A stretch of DNA of 64,000 nucleotides from NCBI GenBank assembly GCA_036426205.1, contig WSYH01001917.1:1-64000 (forward strand). Reading direction: 5' to 3'. The translations under genes and the position numbers were made by a program. The stretch is from Ascaphus truei (taxonomy: Eukaryota > Chordata > Amphibia > Anura > Ascaphidae). Of the stretch, positions 11,921-24,187 are shown one piece after another; the stretch's first letter is position 1; every line of letters begins with the position of its first letter. The notes under the pieces are model-generated. The model saw nothing but the letters and a program-made list of their open reading frames with translations. It was not told where the DNA came from and made no database searches.

Positions 11921-11960
<40 letters not shown>
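11906..11960. repeat. (TATC)n/(TA)n microsatellite
   Basis: A short tatc run is followed by ta dinucleotides and ends in gtgttcgacaaaccc, whose reverse complement recurs beside other AT arrays near 19035 and 23995 (gatttgtcgaccactgtgta). Confidence 0.85.
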
Positions 11961-11963
<3 letters not shown>

Positions 11964-12882
11964 TTCGACAAACCCAGTCGCCGCAGGCCCCATGCGAGTG
12001 CATTTGACCTCATGGCGACCTCCCCATGGCCGCCCAAGCAACACACGCGTTTTTTTTACATTTTCCCTACTCGCGCTGAAATTTTTATTTTTTTTAAAAT
12101 CCAGCAGCCTGATTGGCTGACAGGACTTGGCGGGCTGCCAAGATTTTTTTTTCCATCCAGGCTCAGGCCAGCAGGCACATTCTCTTCCTGCTGCTTGAAG
12201 AGGTTAGTACTCAATTGCATCCCCCCTCCCGGTCCCCGCTTCCCTTCCCTGTACCCTTGTCTACCCGCGGGGTGGGTGATGGTAGCGGGGGTGTTCTTCC
12301 CTTCCCCCCCAGTCCTCGCTTCCCCCCACCCCCAGTCCTTGCTTCCCCCCAGGTTCCTGTGTCTACCCGTGAGGTGGGAGATGGTAGCAGGGGTATTCCC
12401 CCTCAGTCCCTGCTTCCCCCCTGGTCCCTGTGGCTGCCCACGCAGAGTGGGAGATGGGGGTGGGAGATGGGCGTGGGGGTGGGGTGGGGGTGGGGAGCGT
12501 GGTGCTGGTCTCTGCCTTTCCTCTCTTCCTTTCTTCCCACCCCCTCGAGTCCCAGGGGTTCCGCTGGCCGGCCACACTCACTACTGCCCCTGGCTCTCCC
12601 TCCTCCGCTCTCCTCCTCCTCCCTCCTCCTCCTCCCTCCTAGGAGCTTGTGTGCAGTCCTCGCTAACTCCTGGTTTTGAGCTGTGGGGGGGTCATCTGTG
12701 GTGTCGGCTTCTTCTGTGGTGTCGGCTTCTTCTGTAAACTTTCTTGTGAGCTACGGGAGGTGTGGGGGGTGGGGGGAGCTGCTGCTTCTTTTTCTCAACG
12801 TTGTGTGTGTGAGTGTGTGTGTCAGACAATGTGTGGGTATGTCAGACAGTGTGAGTGTGTGGTGTATGTATGACAGACAGTA

Positions 12883-12913
<31 letters not shown>

Positions 12914-12951
12914 GTGACAGACAGTGTGTGAGTGAGTGTGTGTGTGACAGA

Positions 12952-13039
<88 letters not shown>

Positions 13040-13318
13040 CAGTCCTCGCTGCCTCCTGCTTGTGAGCTGAGGGGGGTGTCAGCTTCTTCTGTGGTGTTGG
13101 CTTCTTCTGTCAACTTTCTTGTGAGCTATGGGAGGTGTGGGGGGAGCTGCTGCTTCTTTTGCTCAAAGTTGTGTGTGTGTGTGTGTGTGTGTCAGACAGT
13201 GTGTGTGTGTGTGTGTGTGTGTCCGACAGTGTGTGAGTGTGTGTGTGTCAGACAGTGTGTGTGTGTATGTGTGTGTCAGAAAATGTGTGTGTGTGTGTGT
13301 GTGTGTGTCAGACAGTGT

Positions 13319-13359
<41 letters not shown>

Positions 13360-13405
13360 CGGGTGCGTCGCCGCGTTGCGTGCGTGTGTGTGTGTGTGTG
13401 TGTGT
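11961..13405. repeat. GC/CT-rich minisatellite and (TG)n array
   Basis: 11961-12640 is C/T- and G-rich low-complexity DNA with repeated ttccccccag and gtgggagatgg units. A ~150-bp unit (cagtcctcgct...ggtgtcggcttcttctgt...ggagctgctgcttcttt) occurs at about 12650-12800, 13043-13165 and, beyond the LTR element, 17040-17180. Each unit is followed by (TG)n with gtcagacagtgtg interruptions. Open frames in all registers here are repeat artefacts. Confidence 0.85.
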
Positions 13406-13833
13406 TGTGGTGCCATCGCTGTCCTCTAGGTGCTGAATGGAGCAGCTATTGGACTTTTTCACCACAGAGAGTTAAGTTAATCCTCTCTGGCATGACTGCT
13501 CACCTGCTGGCTGATTAATCAGGGAGTGCCTTAAGGGTATGGAAGCAGCAAGGCACTGGGAGACAGTTTTTCCCCAGAGAAGGGGAGGAGACAGAGGAGC
13601 TCCCCAGCTACCAGGAGCTGGTTAAAAAGCTCGCAGAGAGTGAGAGACACTGCTGAGAGAGCCATGCTGAGGCAGTGACGTCTGGTTGCAAAGGACCTTA
13701 AAGGACTAAAGATAAGGGACGGTGGGCCTATTCGTATTATTTATCCCTATAAATAAACCCCAAGTATAGAGAAATACAGCGTTTCTTGCCTCATTTGGGA
13801 TAAAAGAGACTGCAATGTGGTGTCGGCATCACA
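13406..13833 (+). repeat. 5' LTR of the zinc-knuckle/coiled-coil element
   Basis: 428 bp, TGTGGTGCC...GGCATCACA, matching 16467-16879 with scattered differences (a small deletion near 13650 relative to 16705, ggttgca versus gtttgta). It contains aataaacccc near 13750, a possible polyadenylation signal in the expected place. Confidence 0.85.
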
Positions 13834-14170
13834 ATATGGTGGCGAATGCGAGCAGTCCCTAAGGCAGAAGCATCGGAAACTGTGGGTTTGAAGATAAATG
13901 CAGGGATTTAAAATGGCTGCCCAACTGAAGTTAAAAGCAATCAAAATTTGTCCCAATGTGTAGGACCAGTTGTGCTTACAGCATGCACAGAGAATGTGTG
14001 AAGTGTGGATGCAATAGCACCCAGAGGTCAGAAGATTTAAAGTTACTGAACTCAAGCAGAAAACCAATTTTTTTTTCTGAAGCGAGTGAATTTGCAGCTA
14101 GCAAGTGCTGTGTATAAATGAAATAGCGCCTCCAGTAGTTCAAGGTGAAGAATACACCTGAAGGTAGAAA

Positions 14171-16422
14171 ATGGAGGATACAATGTGTTTTATGTGTAAT
14201 ATGCCTGGCCACACAAAACAATGTCCTTTCAGGAATGGGTATCCTGGCATGGTCCCACAAAAGGAACCGCACCCGGGATGTTTATGGTGTGAAAAGCGGA
14301 ACCACACCAAAGACTGTCCCTTCAGGCAGGATGGTGACGCTGATGATGGTGACGGTGATGATGAGAGAGAATGTGTGCCGAGTATTGCTACTTTAAAGCC
14401 GAAGTTACAGCGGAGCCATGATGAGAATACTACTATGTTAAAGCAGATGACGATGTCCCTACACCAGACCCGAGATGAGCTACAGCCCAGAGCGTTTGGC
14501 GCAATAGTCACGGGAACGACGACACCCCTAGAGATGACAGAGGCTGCCGCTACCACCGTGTGAAGAGAGCTGAGCGAACCAGAGAGAACAAGTCCTGACT
14601 GGATACTATGCTATGAGATGTCCCAGAGAGATGTGCAAAACTTAAACACAGACTTAGAAGTTTCGCAGCAAGAGGCTTGCGCGCTCAAAACAGAGCTGGA
14701 ACTCTCACGCCAGGAGGTCTGTGAATTGAAGGATGCTAAGGAAGAGATCCTGACTCGTTTAGTAATGGTAAAAAGAGCAAATACAAGCCTGGGACAGAAA
14801 AATTCAGACTTGACTGACCAGATCAGTAAAGGTGCTAAGAAGCTTCACCAAGCAGGGAAAGTGGAGAAGCAATTGATCCAGGAAATGCTACAGGTGCAGG
14901 AAGCACTGCAGAATGCAGAGAGGATGCAATGTGTCTCCCTGGAGCAGCACACACAAGCAGCGCACCTATGGCAGAGACAGCTGCATGAGCTACATGCAAG
15001 ACTACAAGCGGCCAAGGAGAAGCAGCTGGTGCTACGGAAACGTCTGAGTACCCAGTATGTCCCCACAGAACAGCATGATGAGCTGAGGGCCACGCTGTAT
15101 GCCACAAGAGCATCGCTGGGGGCGGATCTTAGATGCCAGGTGACTCTATATGAGAGGGAGCGGGAGAAGGTCCAGAGACTGGAGCAGGAGCTGGAAAAGC
15201 AAAGAGGCAGATCCATCCCCATGAGTCGGTACGCCAAGGAGAAAGAGGCCTAGAAAACAAACAAACAAAGAGGCCCAATAAAAACTGCAGAGCTCCAAAA
15301 GATGAAGGAGGCGCTGATGCAAGCCCAGAGCAAGCGGCCCTGGGAAGAGGTGAAGGCCCTGAGAGGGGACTTGCAGGATCAAATTGAAGAGCTGCAGATG
15401 CAGATTGCTGAGCAGAAAATACAGCTCGCCAAGAGGGAGGAGGTGACCGTCCGTCAGGTGGCTTGCCTGACATTGCGCTATGAAACCGAGATGGCCGATA
15501 CCTGCAAGCTGTTGGACCACCGGCCAATGAGAGGGCCCGACTGCAGCTGGAGCTGGACAAGGTCTGGGAGGAGCACCGGCAGTTGCAGGTCAGAAATAGA
15601 GGGAAAGAAACAGATTTAAGCCTTGCGCTGAGCAAGCTAGGAGATGTGGAGTCGCGACTCAACGACATAGAAGCTGAATTGGCAGCTTAACTGAGTGAAA
15701 AGAGAAATGCAGAAGGACAGCTTCTTGACCTGAGGAAGGACCTGGAGTCTGAGCACGCTGACCGCCAGATGGCAGAGAAAAAATAGCGTGACCTGGACGA
15801 GATACTCGAGGTCCTAAAGACTGAGCATGTGGCTATGTTGGACTCTACTGCTGCCCAACAGGAGGTTGCTCAGCTGAAGTTGTAGAAAAAGGTATTGGCC
15901 CAGCCCAAGCATCTGTATCCCACAGAAACGAATGCCCTTGAAGAAAACGGTACCATGAGAACTGGTGACACCGCTCAGTTGGAAAATAAGATGACAAAGC
16001 TGGAACTGCCTAGGCAAGTGAGGCGCTCAAGGAAGAGTGACTACAATACCGTTGCAGTACTACAGTCTACTTTCCACAAGGCATGGAATGGGAAGACCAA
16101 GGTGCTATGGAGTAGCACAGTGGGAATCCAGTCATACTGCAGTGCCCAGGGGACCCAAAGTGGATTCCTTGCCATGAGGGCAGTCACTGTGAAGAGACAG
16201 CCGCAAATGAGACGGAGGTGTGTCCGTGATCGTAAGAGGAGAAAGACCGCACAGATGGCACAAGACAAGGAGATAGTGAGATACCAGTCTTCAGGCCCAG
16301 ATGGCCTGGTAATTACCCCAAAAAGAAAATGCCTAAATTGGAAGGCAAGAAAAAAAAAGGGGGGAGGGAAGGGACGATGTCTGACAAAGAGGTGGGTGCA
16401 CAGGAATAGTGCACAGGAATAG
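14171..16422 (+). pseudogene. Gag-like zinc-knuckle plus long coiled-coil protein, broken
   Basis: One frame runs from 14171 through 15520 with stops at 14561 (TGA) and 15251 (TAG), then shifts, with further stops near 15690, 15785 and 15882. The N-terminus has two knuckle-like motifs, CFMCNMPGHTKQC and CLWCEKRNHTKDC (CX2CX4HX3C, one residue shorter than the classical retroviral knuckle). An acidic stretch follows, then about 450 residues of Glu/Leu/Gln-rich heptads. The end is Lys/Arg-rich (RKRRKTAQ, KARKKKGG). The segment STQYVPTEQHDELRATL is reminiscent of the Y-P-EH spacing in RAI14/UACA coiled coils, suggesting a captured host coiled coil, but this is a weak resemblance. It is the only coding content between the LTRs, so it probably acted as the particle protein. 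Confidence 0.65.
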
Positions 16423-16466
16423 TGCACAGGCCGCTCACAGGATTATGTTTTGCTGGGGGAGGGATA

Positions 16467-16879
16467 TGTGGAGCCATCTCTGTCCTCTAGGTGCTGAATG
16501 GAGCAGCTATTGGACTTTTTCACCACAGAGAGTTAAGTTAATCCTCTCTGGCATGACTGCTCACCTGCTGGCTGATTAATCAGGGAGTGCCTTAAGAGTA
16601 TGGAAGCAGCAAGGCACTGGGAGACAGTTTTTCCCCAGAGAAGGGGAGGAGACAGAGGGGCTCCCCAGCTACCAAGAGCTGGTTAAAAAGCTTGCAGAGA
16701 GTGAGAGCCATGCTGAAGCAGTGATGTCTGTTTGTAGAGGACCTTAAAGGACTAAAGATAAGGGACGGTGGGCCTATTCGTATTATTTATCCCTGTAAAT
16801 AAACCCCAAGTATAGAGAAATACAGCGTTTCCTGCCTCATTTAGGATAAAAGAGACTGCAATGTGGTGTCGGCATCACA
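16467..16879 (+). repeat. 3' LTR of the zinc-knuckle/coiled-coil element
   Basis: 413 bp, TGTGGAGCC...GGCATCACA, preceded by the polypurine-like tract ggggga-ggga. Flanked on the right by gtgt, matching the left flank of the 5' LTR. Confidence 0.85.
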
Positions 16880-17274
16880 GTGTGTGTGACACAGTGTGAG
16901 TGTGTGTGTTTGACAGACAGTGTGTGTGTGACAGACTGTGTGTGTTTGTGTGTGTGTGTGTGTGTATGACAGACTGTGTGTGTGTGTGTGTGTGTGTGTG
17001 CTCTCCTCCTCCTCCCTCCCAGCCTCCCAGGAGCTTGCGTGCAGTCCTCGCTGCCTCCTGCTTGTGAGCTGAGAGGGGGGGTGTCATCTGTGGTGTCGGC
17101 TTCTTCTGTAAACTTTCTTGTGATCTACGGGAGGTGGGGGGGGGGGGGGGGGGGGGAGCTGCTGCTTCTTTTGCTCAACGTTGTGTGTGTGAGTGGGTGT
17201 GTCAGACAATGTGTGGGTGTGTCAGACAGTGTATATGTGTGTCAGACAGTGTGTGTGTGTCAGTGCGTGTCAGT

Positions 17275-17351
<77 letters not shown>

Positions 17352-17440
17352 GGTGTGTGTGTGTGTGTGTGTGTGTTTTGTGTGTGTGTGTGTGTGTGTG
17401 ACAGACTGTGTGTGTTTGTATGTGTGTGTGTGTGTAGGAA
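16880..17440. repeat. (TG)n array, continuation
   Basis: Continues the array interrupted by the LTR element; it includes the third ~150-bp unit at 17040-17180, which contains a run of more than 15 G at 17138-17156. Confidence 0.9.
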
Positions 17441-17874
17441 ACCAGAGGTACCCCCCAATCAGTCACCCCCTCCCCACCCAGTAACCCAGTCAGTCACCTC
17501 CTCCCCACCCAGTCCTCCCCCCATCAGTCACAAACCCCCAGTCACCCCCCCCAGTCAGTCTGTCATCGGCGCGTCAGTCTGTCACCACCCCGTCCAGTTC
17601 TGTCAACCCCCAGGCACGTCATTGTCCCCCCACCCAGTCTTAACCCCCCCCCATCAGTCCCCCCCCCCAGCTGTCACCCCCCCAGTCAGTCTGCCATCCT
17701 GCTAGTCAGTCTGTCACCACCCCAGTCAGTCTGTCACCAGGTCACCAGAAGGCAGTCATCAACCCCCCAGTCATTTACCTACCCCCCAGTCAGTCACCCC
17801 TCCCGATCAGTCCCCCTCCTCAGTCAGTCACCCCCACCTTTCACCCCCCAGTCAGTCACCCCCCCAGTCAGTCA
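17441..17874. repeat. CAGTCAGTCACCCCC minisatellite
   Basis: Short C-rich units built on cagtcagtcaccccc, in variable register. The stretch passes without a clear break into the ~5-kb unit A. No gene. Confidence 0.85.
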
Positions 17875-18000
17875 CCCCCCGTCAGTGACCCCCCGTCAGT
17901 CAGTCAGTCAACCCTCGTCAGTAAGTCCCACCCCGCCCTCCAGTCAGTCAGTCACCCCCCTCCAGTCAGTCAGTCATGCCCCCCAGTCGTCACCCACCCA

Positions 18001-18500
18001 GTCAGTCAACCCCCCCAGTCTCTTCTGTCTCCCCATCTCTCTCTGTCTCCCTCTGTCCCTGTCTCTCTCTGTCTCTCGGTCTCCCCTCCCTCCTCTCTCT
18101 GTCTGTGCTCTCCCCTCCCTCCCTCTCTCTCTTCTGTCTTTCCCTCCCTCCTCTCTCTATCTGTCTCCCCTCCCTCCTCTCTCTGTCGTCCGTCCCTCCC
18201 CTCCCCCCCTCTCTCCTGTCTGTCTTCCTCCCTCTCTCTCTATCTGTCTCCCCTCCCTCCTCTCTCTGTCTGTCTCCCCCCTCCCCTCCCCCTCTCTCTG
18301 TCTGTCTTCCCTCCTCCTCCTCTATCTGTCTCTCCCCTCCCTCCTTACTCTGTCTGTCCTCCCCTCCCCTCCCTCCTCTCTCTGTCTGTCTTCCCTCCCT
18401 CCTCTCTCTATCTGTCTCCCCTCCTCCTCTACTGTCTGTCTCCCTCCCCTCCCTCTCCTCTCCCTGCTGTCTGTCTCCCCTCCCCTCTCTTTATCTGGAT
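18001..18500. repeat. (TCTC/TCTGTC)n polypyrimidine array, unit A
   Basis: Pure C/T-rich repeat with tctctgtctgtctcccctcc units. The long frames across it (17885-18538) are repeat artefacts. Confidence 0.95.
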
Positions 18501-19054
18501 ATCTTATTACCCAGTATATCTTAACTGCCTATACCTAGACCGAAATAACCTATACTGCTTTCTCCAGATCTGACTCTCAATTTTCAGACGGGTGCATCGG
18601 TATCCCCCCTAACCCAGAAACAGGTAGAGAACACCTCCCCTCTAACATATAACATTGCAGGAATGAGGGTACCTGGACATAGGGACTGCGGATCAGTAGA
18701 TCCAGCTGGATTGCTGCTTTAACATATTGTGAAGGCGGGGCATCCCAGACACTGGATAAAGAGTGCAGGAAACTAGTCATTCACATCTGTTTTTTTTTTT
18801 GTAATTCCCACTTTTACACAGTACATCCACACACACACACAATAACCAGGACTAATTGTAGTATAATCTAATACAATAATAACTTATGTCAAAAACAAAT
18901 GTTGTTCTTACTAGGATTTTATTCTTTATTTTTTTTAAGTGTGCCTGGGAGTGGTACTGGGGGTGGGCAGGGTTGGTGCGGGACTACGGTGGCGAGTAGA
19001 TTTTTTTGTTCGGCGAGTAGATTTTTGGGGATTTGTCGACCACTGTGTATTGAT

Positions 19055-19063
<9 letters not shown>

Positions 19064-19102
<39 letters not shown>
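19064..19102. repeat. (AT)n microsatellite, unit A
   Basis: AT dinucleotides following gtcgaccactgtgta, the same boundary sequence seen in unit B near 24002. Confidence 0.9.
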
Positions 19103-19309
19103 CTATATATTTTTTATGTTGTATGTTTTATGTATTTCTTTTCTTTTTCTTTAGTTGTCATTCTATTTATCTCTCTATTATGATTTCTCTATATTTTTCT
19201 CTATTCTTTTGTATCTGTTATATTTTCTTATATTATATATGATTATATATCTATGTCTTATTTTTATTTTTTGCTTTCTATCAATCCTTACATTATTAAC
19301 CTTCGGTAT

Positions 19310-19480
19310 GCTGTCACATTATGTACACTACAATTCATTCCATTTTATGCAAACAAGAAACAGAATCATGAATTCAAACAAAACATCCGCGATAAGCGCG
19401 GTGCCTGGGCGATTAGCCGCGTTTCATGCTCGTGGGGAACAGCAGAGAACTCAAAATCACGCCCCGAGATGTGTTTGCAA
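19310..19480. mobile_element. MITE fragment, unit A
   Basis: cattccattttatg...cgcgataagcgcggtgcctggg matches the right half of the element at 10396-10769 and the fragment in unit B. Confidence 0.55.
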
Positions 19481-19659
19481 ACGCCGCTTCTCAGTGTCTG
19501 GGACTGGGTCAGGGGCAGGGCCCTAGAATGCCATGAAGAGAGAGGGGAAATTCCTTCTTCTGCAGGCCTTTGAGTTGGGTGGGCCTATTTCAGGGGGCAG
19601 GGCCTCAAATAGTGCACGCTGGGACTGGAGCGTGCACCTGAGAGACAGGCTGCTAAAGG

Positions 19660-20000
19660 TGAGAGGAGGGAGGGAAAGGGTAAAGCACAGGGTAAAAAAA
19701 GACATAAAGTGAAGAAACAGACATGAAGAGACACAAGAAGAAAAAATGAAGTAAAAGAGAGAAATACATAAGAGGGAAAAGAAAGACATAAGAAGAGCAC
19801 GGCCAAAGAGAAGACCAAAGAGAGAGAGACCAAAAGAGAGAGAGAGAGACCACCGAGATTCTCCAGAGGAGAGAGGAGCGAGAGAGGCAGAGAGAGAGAG
19901 AGAGAAAGGTCAAGAGAGAGAGAAGGGGCAGAGAGAGAGATAGAGGGCCGACGAAGGGGGCATAGAGTAGAGAAAGAGAGAGCAGATAGAGGGGCAGAGA
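19660..20000. repeat. GA-rich (GAGAGA)n stretch, unit A
   Basis: Purine-rich low-complexity DNA with gagagagag units. Frames on the minus strand (Ser/Leu-rich) are artefacts. It ends at gggccctgaattttttttt, which also ends the unit B version. Confidence 0.9.
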
Positions 20001-21040
20001 GAGAGAGCAGAGACATGAGTGGGGCCCTGAATTTTTTTTTGCCTGTGGGCCCGCACATGTCTAGCTACACCACTGTGTGTGAGTCATTTTTCCTTCCTGT
20101 TACTAGCAAGTGTTACCGACACCCTTGGTTGCCAAACGAGCATCTGATCTCATCCTGTCATTAGAGAGGGGGATTAGGCCAACTATTTACTTTATACTCT
20201 AACAGATAATAGGCTTGGGCATTCCCCCCCGAGCCCAGGTGTCTATTGGATTTCTGTAAAAGGATTGTGATGCTGCATAATTAGAGAGAGTTCCATCTGT
20301 AGCGTATAATATACGATAATCCAGATGACAATGTAGACGGACGCCACAGAGGTATGCAAGGGAGACTGATTTTAGTGAAATTAAATAAGCCTTTTATTGC
20401 GCCTGTTTCCTTAACATCAGGAACCATCCAAACAAGGGTAAAACAAAGCTTCTATTCACTTGGGAGTATTTCTAGTGAAATACATGCAGTTCACAACTCC
20501 CTTAGAGCATTCCCCCAGCCCCAAACATATAGCATGAATTAGCAGATATAAGAAGTCTCATAATGAAAGTCTTATCTGTTCCTGTGGTTTGGAGGGAAAA
20601 TCTTCCCTGTCCCTGGTTCAGCTCCCTTTTCCTCAGGGTATGTCAGCGTTCAGGTTTAAAGTTTCCCCTGTTCTTGTAAGACTCTGCTGTTTCTTCGGGC
20701 AGGCCTCAAACTTTTTGTCTCCAGTTCAGCTCAGGTGTGAGCTAAGGAGTCTCACTTCCTGTCTCAAAGACAGGCTTTTCTAAGCCATCTAATCAGGCAG
20801 GTGGTGTTTGTTAATTGACTACCAGCAGTTAACCACCACACTGCTGGATTAGAGACACATTACCTGAACAGGATAACCCCCTGTTACAAATGGAAGGGAT
20901 ATGTGTCTAGTGGAGTCCACTTGACAACCACAGATTAAACACAATAATGAACACCCACCAATTATAAACAAATCAGGAAATAAAGTTGCACAGTGTACAG
21001 ATACATAATGACAGGGCACTGCAGCCCTTTCCCTGTGTGC
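20001..21040. other. Dispersed repeat sequence, unit A, no gene
   Basis: About 1 kb that is shared with unit B (25025-26058) and leads into the hammerhead-like motif. It includes ggtggtgtttgttaattgac, which resembles retroelement 3' regions, but no protein is recognised. Confidence 0.4.
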
Positions 21041-21070
21041 TTGATAAATGCTGTATGCACGAAACGCGTA
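21041..21070 (+). ncRNA. Hammerhead-like motif, unit A
   Basis: ttgataaatgctgtatgcac followed by GAAACGCGTA. It is the unit A version of 26059-26089, with one base missing in stem II. A gaaataaacc signal follows about 40 bases downstream. Confidence 0.4.
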
Positions 21071-21545
21071 GGTGCATTGTGGTCCTATTTTGTGTTGTCT
21101 AGCTTGAAATAAACCGACTTTATTGCCATTTGGAGTGCTCGCTTTTTTCCTTCTCTCCGGTCAAGTTGGAAGTTGGATTCTTCTGCGTGCGCTCTCATCA
21201 TCTAAACTACTCTATTGGATTTTGGGTAAAGATATTAAAGGGACAAAGTGGATTACTGCAAATTAGTGTTGTCCTGGACGGATATACACTACACAACAAA
21301 ATGAATACATTTGAATACTGTACCTGTATACACAGATTCAATATCTGTAAGTGCTTACCACATACTGTACATTACTATTCTGTGAAAGTAATGAGGAAAT
21401 TGGGAGAATTACTGCAGACATGGAATGATTACGTACTGTAACATTAACTTTACTGTAAGGCTAATAACAAAACTCCACACAAAAGAAAACCTTTACTTGT
21501 ACATACTAGTGTTAACCTACCTTCTGCTTCATGTCTGTACCATAC

Positions 21546-22757
21546 TTATCTGTACCTAACTACATACCGGTCCGCGTTGCTATTATGCTTTAAAAGAACG
21601 GGCAAAACAACTGCAAATAAACATAATATACTTGCCTTTTTGTACAGTAAGTTTGTCTCTCCAGAAACTTTTAATCCCTTACAAGTCCCCTTGTTTGCAG
21701 GCTTGACACAATTTCTTAGATGATGCTTCATCATTGCCATACTAGTTTTATGGGTTCAAATAGGGGGATCTGCAAGGTTAGGGAAAATTGTGAATTAATA
21801 CTCACTGCACCGCGACACCTTATCGAGCAAATACCCAGTATGTACCTGGCAGATACCTGGAATGCGCCGCTCCTCACCTCTGACAAGCCACGCGTTGCGT
21901 TTGCCTTCCCAGCCTGGGTTACATCTGCTGACGGGCGGCTGATCTGTTAAATGATAAGATTAGGATTTAATAGGCTCAATGCTTCGCGTGTCTACCAGAT
22001 GGCATAAATTCATGAATTGTAATGCAGTATATATATATTACTGTGAGTATTGCAGCCAGCGGAATAAAATGCTTCAATCCCTGCCGTGGAAAATACCTCA
22101 TGCACTCGGGCAGAAAACAGTCACAAACCTCAATACACCCGTATACCCGAATCGTGGGACTAGCCGAGCTCGAATAAAGTGTGTCGCCAGTGTAGCAATG
22201 AAAACAACTGAAACAGTTACAATACAGCCACTTACTCTGGTGGGGTTCTGACCCAGTTGCTTCTTGCTTGCTATAATAAGATAGAAGGCACTATGTTTTG
22301 GGTCTTGTCCTAGAAGAGCCAGTGACCAGGTGGGAAATCAAGCCTAATGCATTCAGCTATACGGGCGATAATGTGCTTTTGGAAAAAACTATTTATCCAT
22401 GATTCCTACCAAGACAAAAAAAGTTTTGAAAAAAATTCATATGGCATTATGAAGACTAGAACAATGCATTACACCTCAGAATGTGACTTTGTGACTACCG
22501 TACCTCTCAAATAGTATTATGGATCCTGGTCCTTGTCTAGAGATTACAGCCACACATGGATAATGAGTGCGTGCTTGGGTCATGGTTTCAGGCTAGGCAT
22601 TATTTTTTCAGAAGGCAAGGTGGAAAATCTTTCTAGGAGGACAGTTGTCTCATCCGAAAAACGACATCCTGAAAAGTTTCACCATATTGATCCATGCATG
22701 TGCTTGGTCACTCTTTAATCGTGTTGGCGTCCCTTATCATAGGATTAACGCTGTAAT
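21546..22757 (-). pseudogene. Tc1/mariner-like transposase exons, unit A copy
   Basis: Same exons as unit B on the minus strand, with extra small deletions. The C-terminal exon lies at about 21546-21775 (ending in the VLPVLLKHNSNA stretch). The exon with the DNDPKH region lies at about 22248-22415, and the exon with the first catalytic segment at about 22505-22755. The duplicated unit stops at 22880, so the exons upstream (28.0-28.5 kb in unit B) are missing. Not functional. Confidence 0.65.
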
Positions 22758-22939
22758 GAAAAAGCATTTTACAGGTATTGTACAGTATAACCACACTTTT
22801 GCATACAACACTTTAGCTGTACGGTACAATACTCTGCCACTGCACTAAAAAAACACATGCTACCTGGTCTGTCACTCTAGGATCAGTCCCCCCCGTCAGT
22901 GACCCCCCGTCAGTCAGTCAGTCATGCCCCCCAGTCAGT

Positions 22940-23450
22940 CACCCACCCAGTCAGTCAACCCCCCCCAGTCTCTTTCTGTCTCCCCATCTCTCTCTGTCTC
23001 CCTCTGTCTCCCTGTCTCTCTCTGTCTCTCTGTCTCCCCTCCCTCCTCTCTCTGTCTGTCTCCCCTCCCCTCCCTCCTCTCTCTGTCTGTCTTCCCTCCC
23101 TCCTCTCTCTATCTGTCTCCCCTCCCTCCTCTCTCTGTCTGTCTCCCCTCCCCTCCCTCCTCTCTCTGTCTGTCTTCCCTCCCTCCTCTCTCTATCTGTC
23201 TCCCCTCCCTCCTTACTCTGTCTGTCTCCCCTCCCCTCCCTCCTCTCTCTGTCTGTCTTCCCNNNNNNNNNNNNNNNNNNNNNNNNNNNNNNNNNNNNNN
23301 NCTCTGTCTGTCTCCCCTCCCCTCCCTCCTCTCTCTGTCTGTCTTCCCTCCCTCCTCTCTCTATCTGTCTCCCCTCCCTCCTCTATCTGTCTGTCTCCCC
23401 TCCCCTCCCTCCTCTCCCTGTCTGTCTCCCCTCCCCTCTCTTTATCTGGA
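22940..23450. repeat. (TCTC/TCTGTC)n polypyrimidine array, unit B
   Basis: Same pyrimidine array as 18001-18500, interrupted by the N gap. Frames across it are artefacts. Confidence 0.95.
23263..23301. other. Assembly gap (39 N)
   Basis: A run of 39 N inside the pyrimidine array of unit B. It shows that the assembler joined sequence here, and it lies only about 375 bases into unit B. Confidence 0.99.
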
Positions 23451-24025
23451 TATCTTATTTACCCAGTATATCTTAACTGCCCTATACCTAGACCGAAATA
23501 ACCTATACTGCTTTCTTCCAGATCTGACTCTCAAGTTTCAGACGGGATGCATCGGTATCCCCCCTAACCCAGAAGACAGGTAGAGAACACCTCCCCTCTA
23601 ACATATAACATTGCAGGAATGAGGGTACCTGGACATAGAGGGACTGCGGATCAGGTAAGATCCCAGCTGGGATTGCTGCTTTACATATTGTGAAGCGGGG
23701 GCATCCAGACACTGGATAAAGAGTGCAGGAAACTAGTCATTCACATCTGTTTTTTTTTTTGTAATTCCCACTTTTACACAGACATACACACACACACACA
23801 TAACCAGGACTAATTGTAGTATAATCTAATACAATAAATAAACTTATGTCAAAAACAAATGTTGTTCTTACTAGGATTTTATTCAATTTATTTTTTTTAA
23901 AGTGTGCCTGGGAGTGGTACTGGGGGTGGGGCAGGGTTGGGGGCGGGACTAGGTGGCGAGTAGATTTTTTTGTTCGGCGAGTAGATTTTTGGGGGATTTG
24001 TCGACCACTGTGTATGTATGTATGT

Positions 24026-24029
<4 letters not shown>

Positions 24030-24070
<41 letters not shown>

Positions 24071-24187
24071 ATGTGTGTATGTATGTATGTGTGTATGTAT
24101 GTATGTATGTATGTATATATATGTATATATATGTATATATATGTATATATATGTATATATATGTATATATATGTATATATATGTATA

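Larger units (their letters stand above)
13406..16879 (+). mobile_element. LTR element with zinc-knuckle/coiled-coil protein and no pol
   Basis: Two ~420-bp direct repeats (13406-13833 and 16467-16879) start TGTGG and end GGCATCACA. The same four bases, gtgt, lie outside both ends, a plausible target-site duplication inside the (TG)n array. Just before the right LTR is the purine tract gctgggggaggga (polypurine tract). Just after the left LTR comes atatggtggcgaatgcgagc, where a primer-binding site would be. The internal 2.6 kb encodes a zinc-knuckle plus coiled-coil protein but shows no protease, reverse transcriptase or integrase. It looks like a non-autonomous element mobilised by a partner. 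The LTRs are similar but not identical. Confidence 0.85.
17875..22880. repeat. Tandem ~5-kb unit A
   Basis: From ccccccgtcagtgacccccc to gtcactctagga, this unit matches 22888-27934 in the same order: C-rich minisatellite, (TCTC)n, dispersed repeat, AT microsatellite, MITE fragment, GA-rich stretch, hammerhead-like motif, transposase exons. The differences are mainly single-base deletions, many in homopolymers, and unit A is usually the shorter one. That pattern is typical of an unpolished long-read sequence. The two units may be a real tandem duplication or one locus assembled twice. Confidence 0.85.

Noticed and set aside
11961..12737. 258-codon frame and minus-strand partner
   Set aside because: C/T- and G-rich minisatellite; open in several frames on both strands, with no recognisable domain.
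17885..18538. 217-codon Ser/Pro/Leu frame, and its twins at 22899-23583
   Set aside because: Translation of a (TCTC/TCTGTC)n pyrimidine array; the unit B version even crosses an N gap.
18899..19526. Hydrophobic frames that look like membrane proteins
   Set aside because: Tyr/Ile/Leu runs come from (AT)n and T-rich sequence; no stable frame between units A and B.
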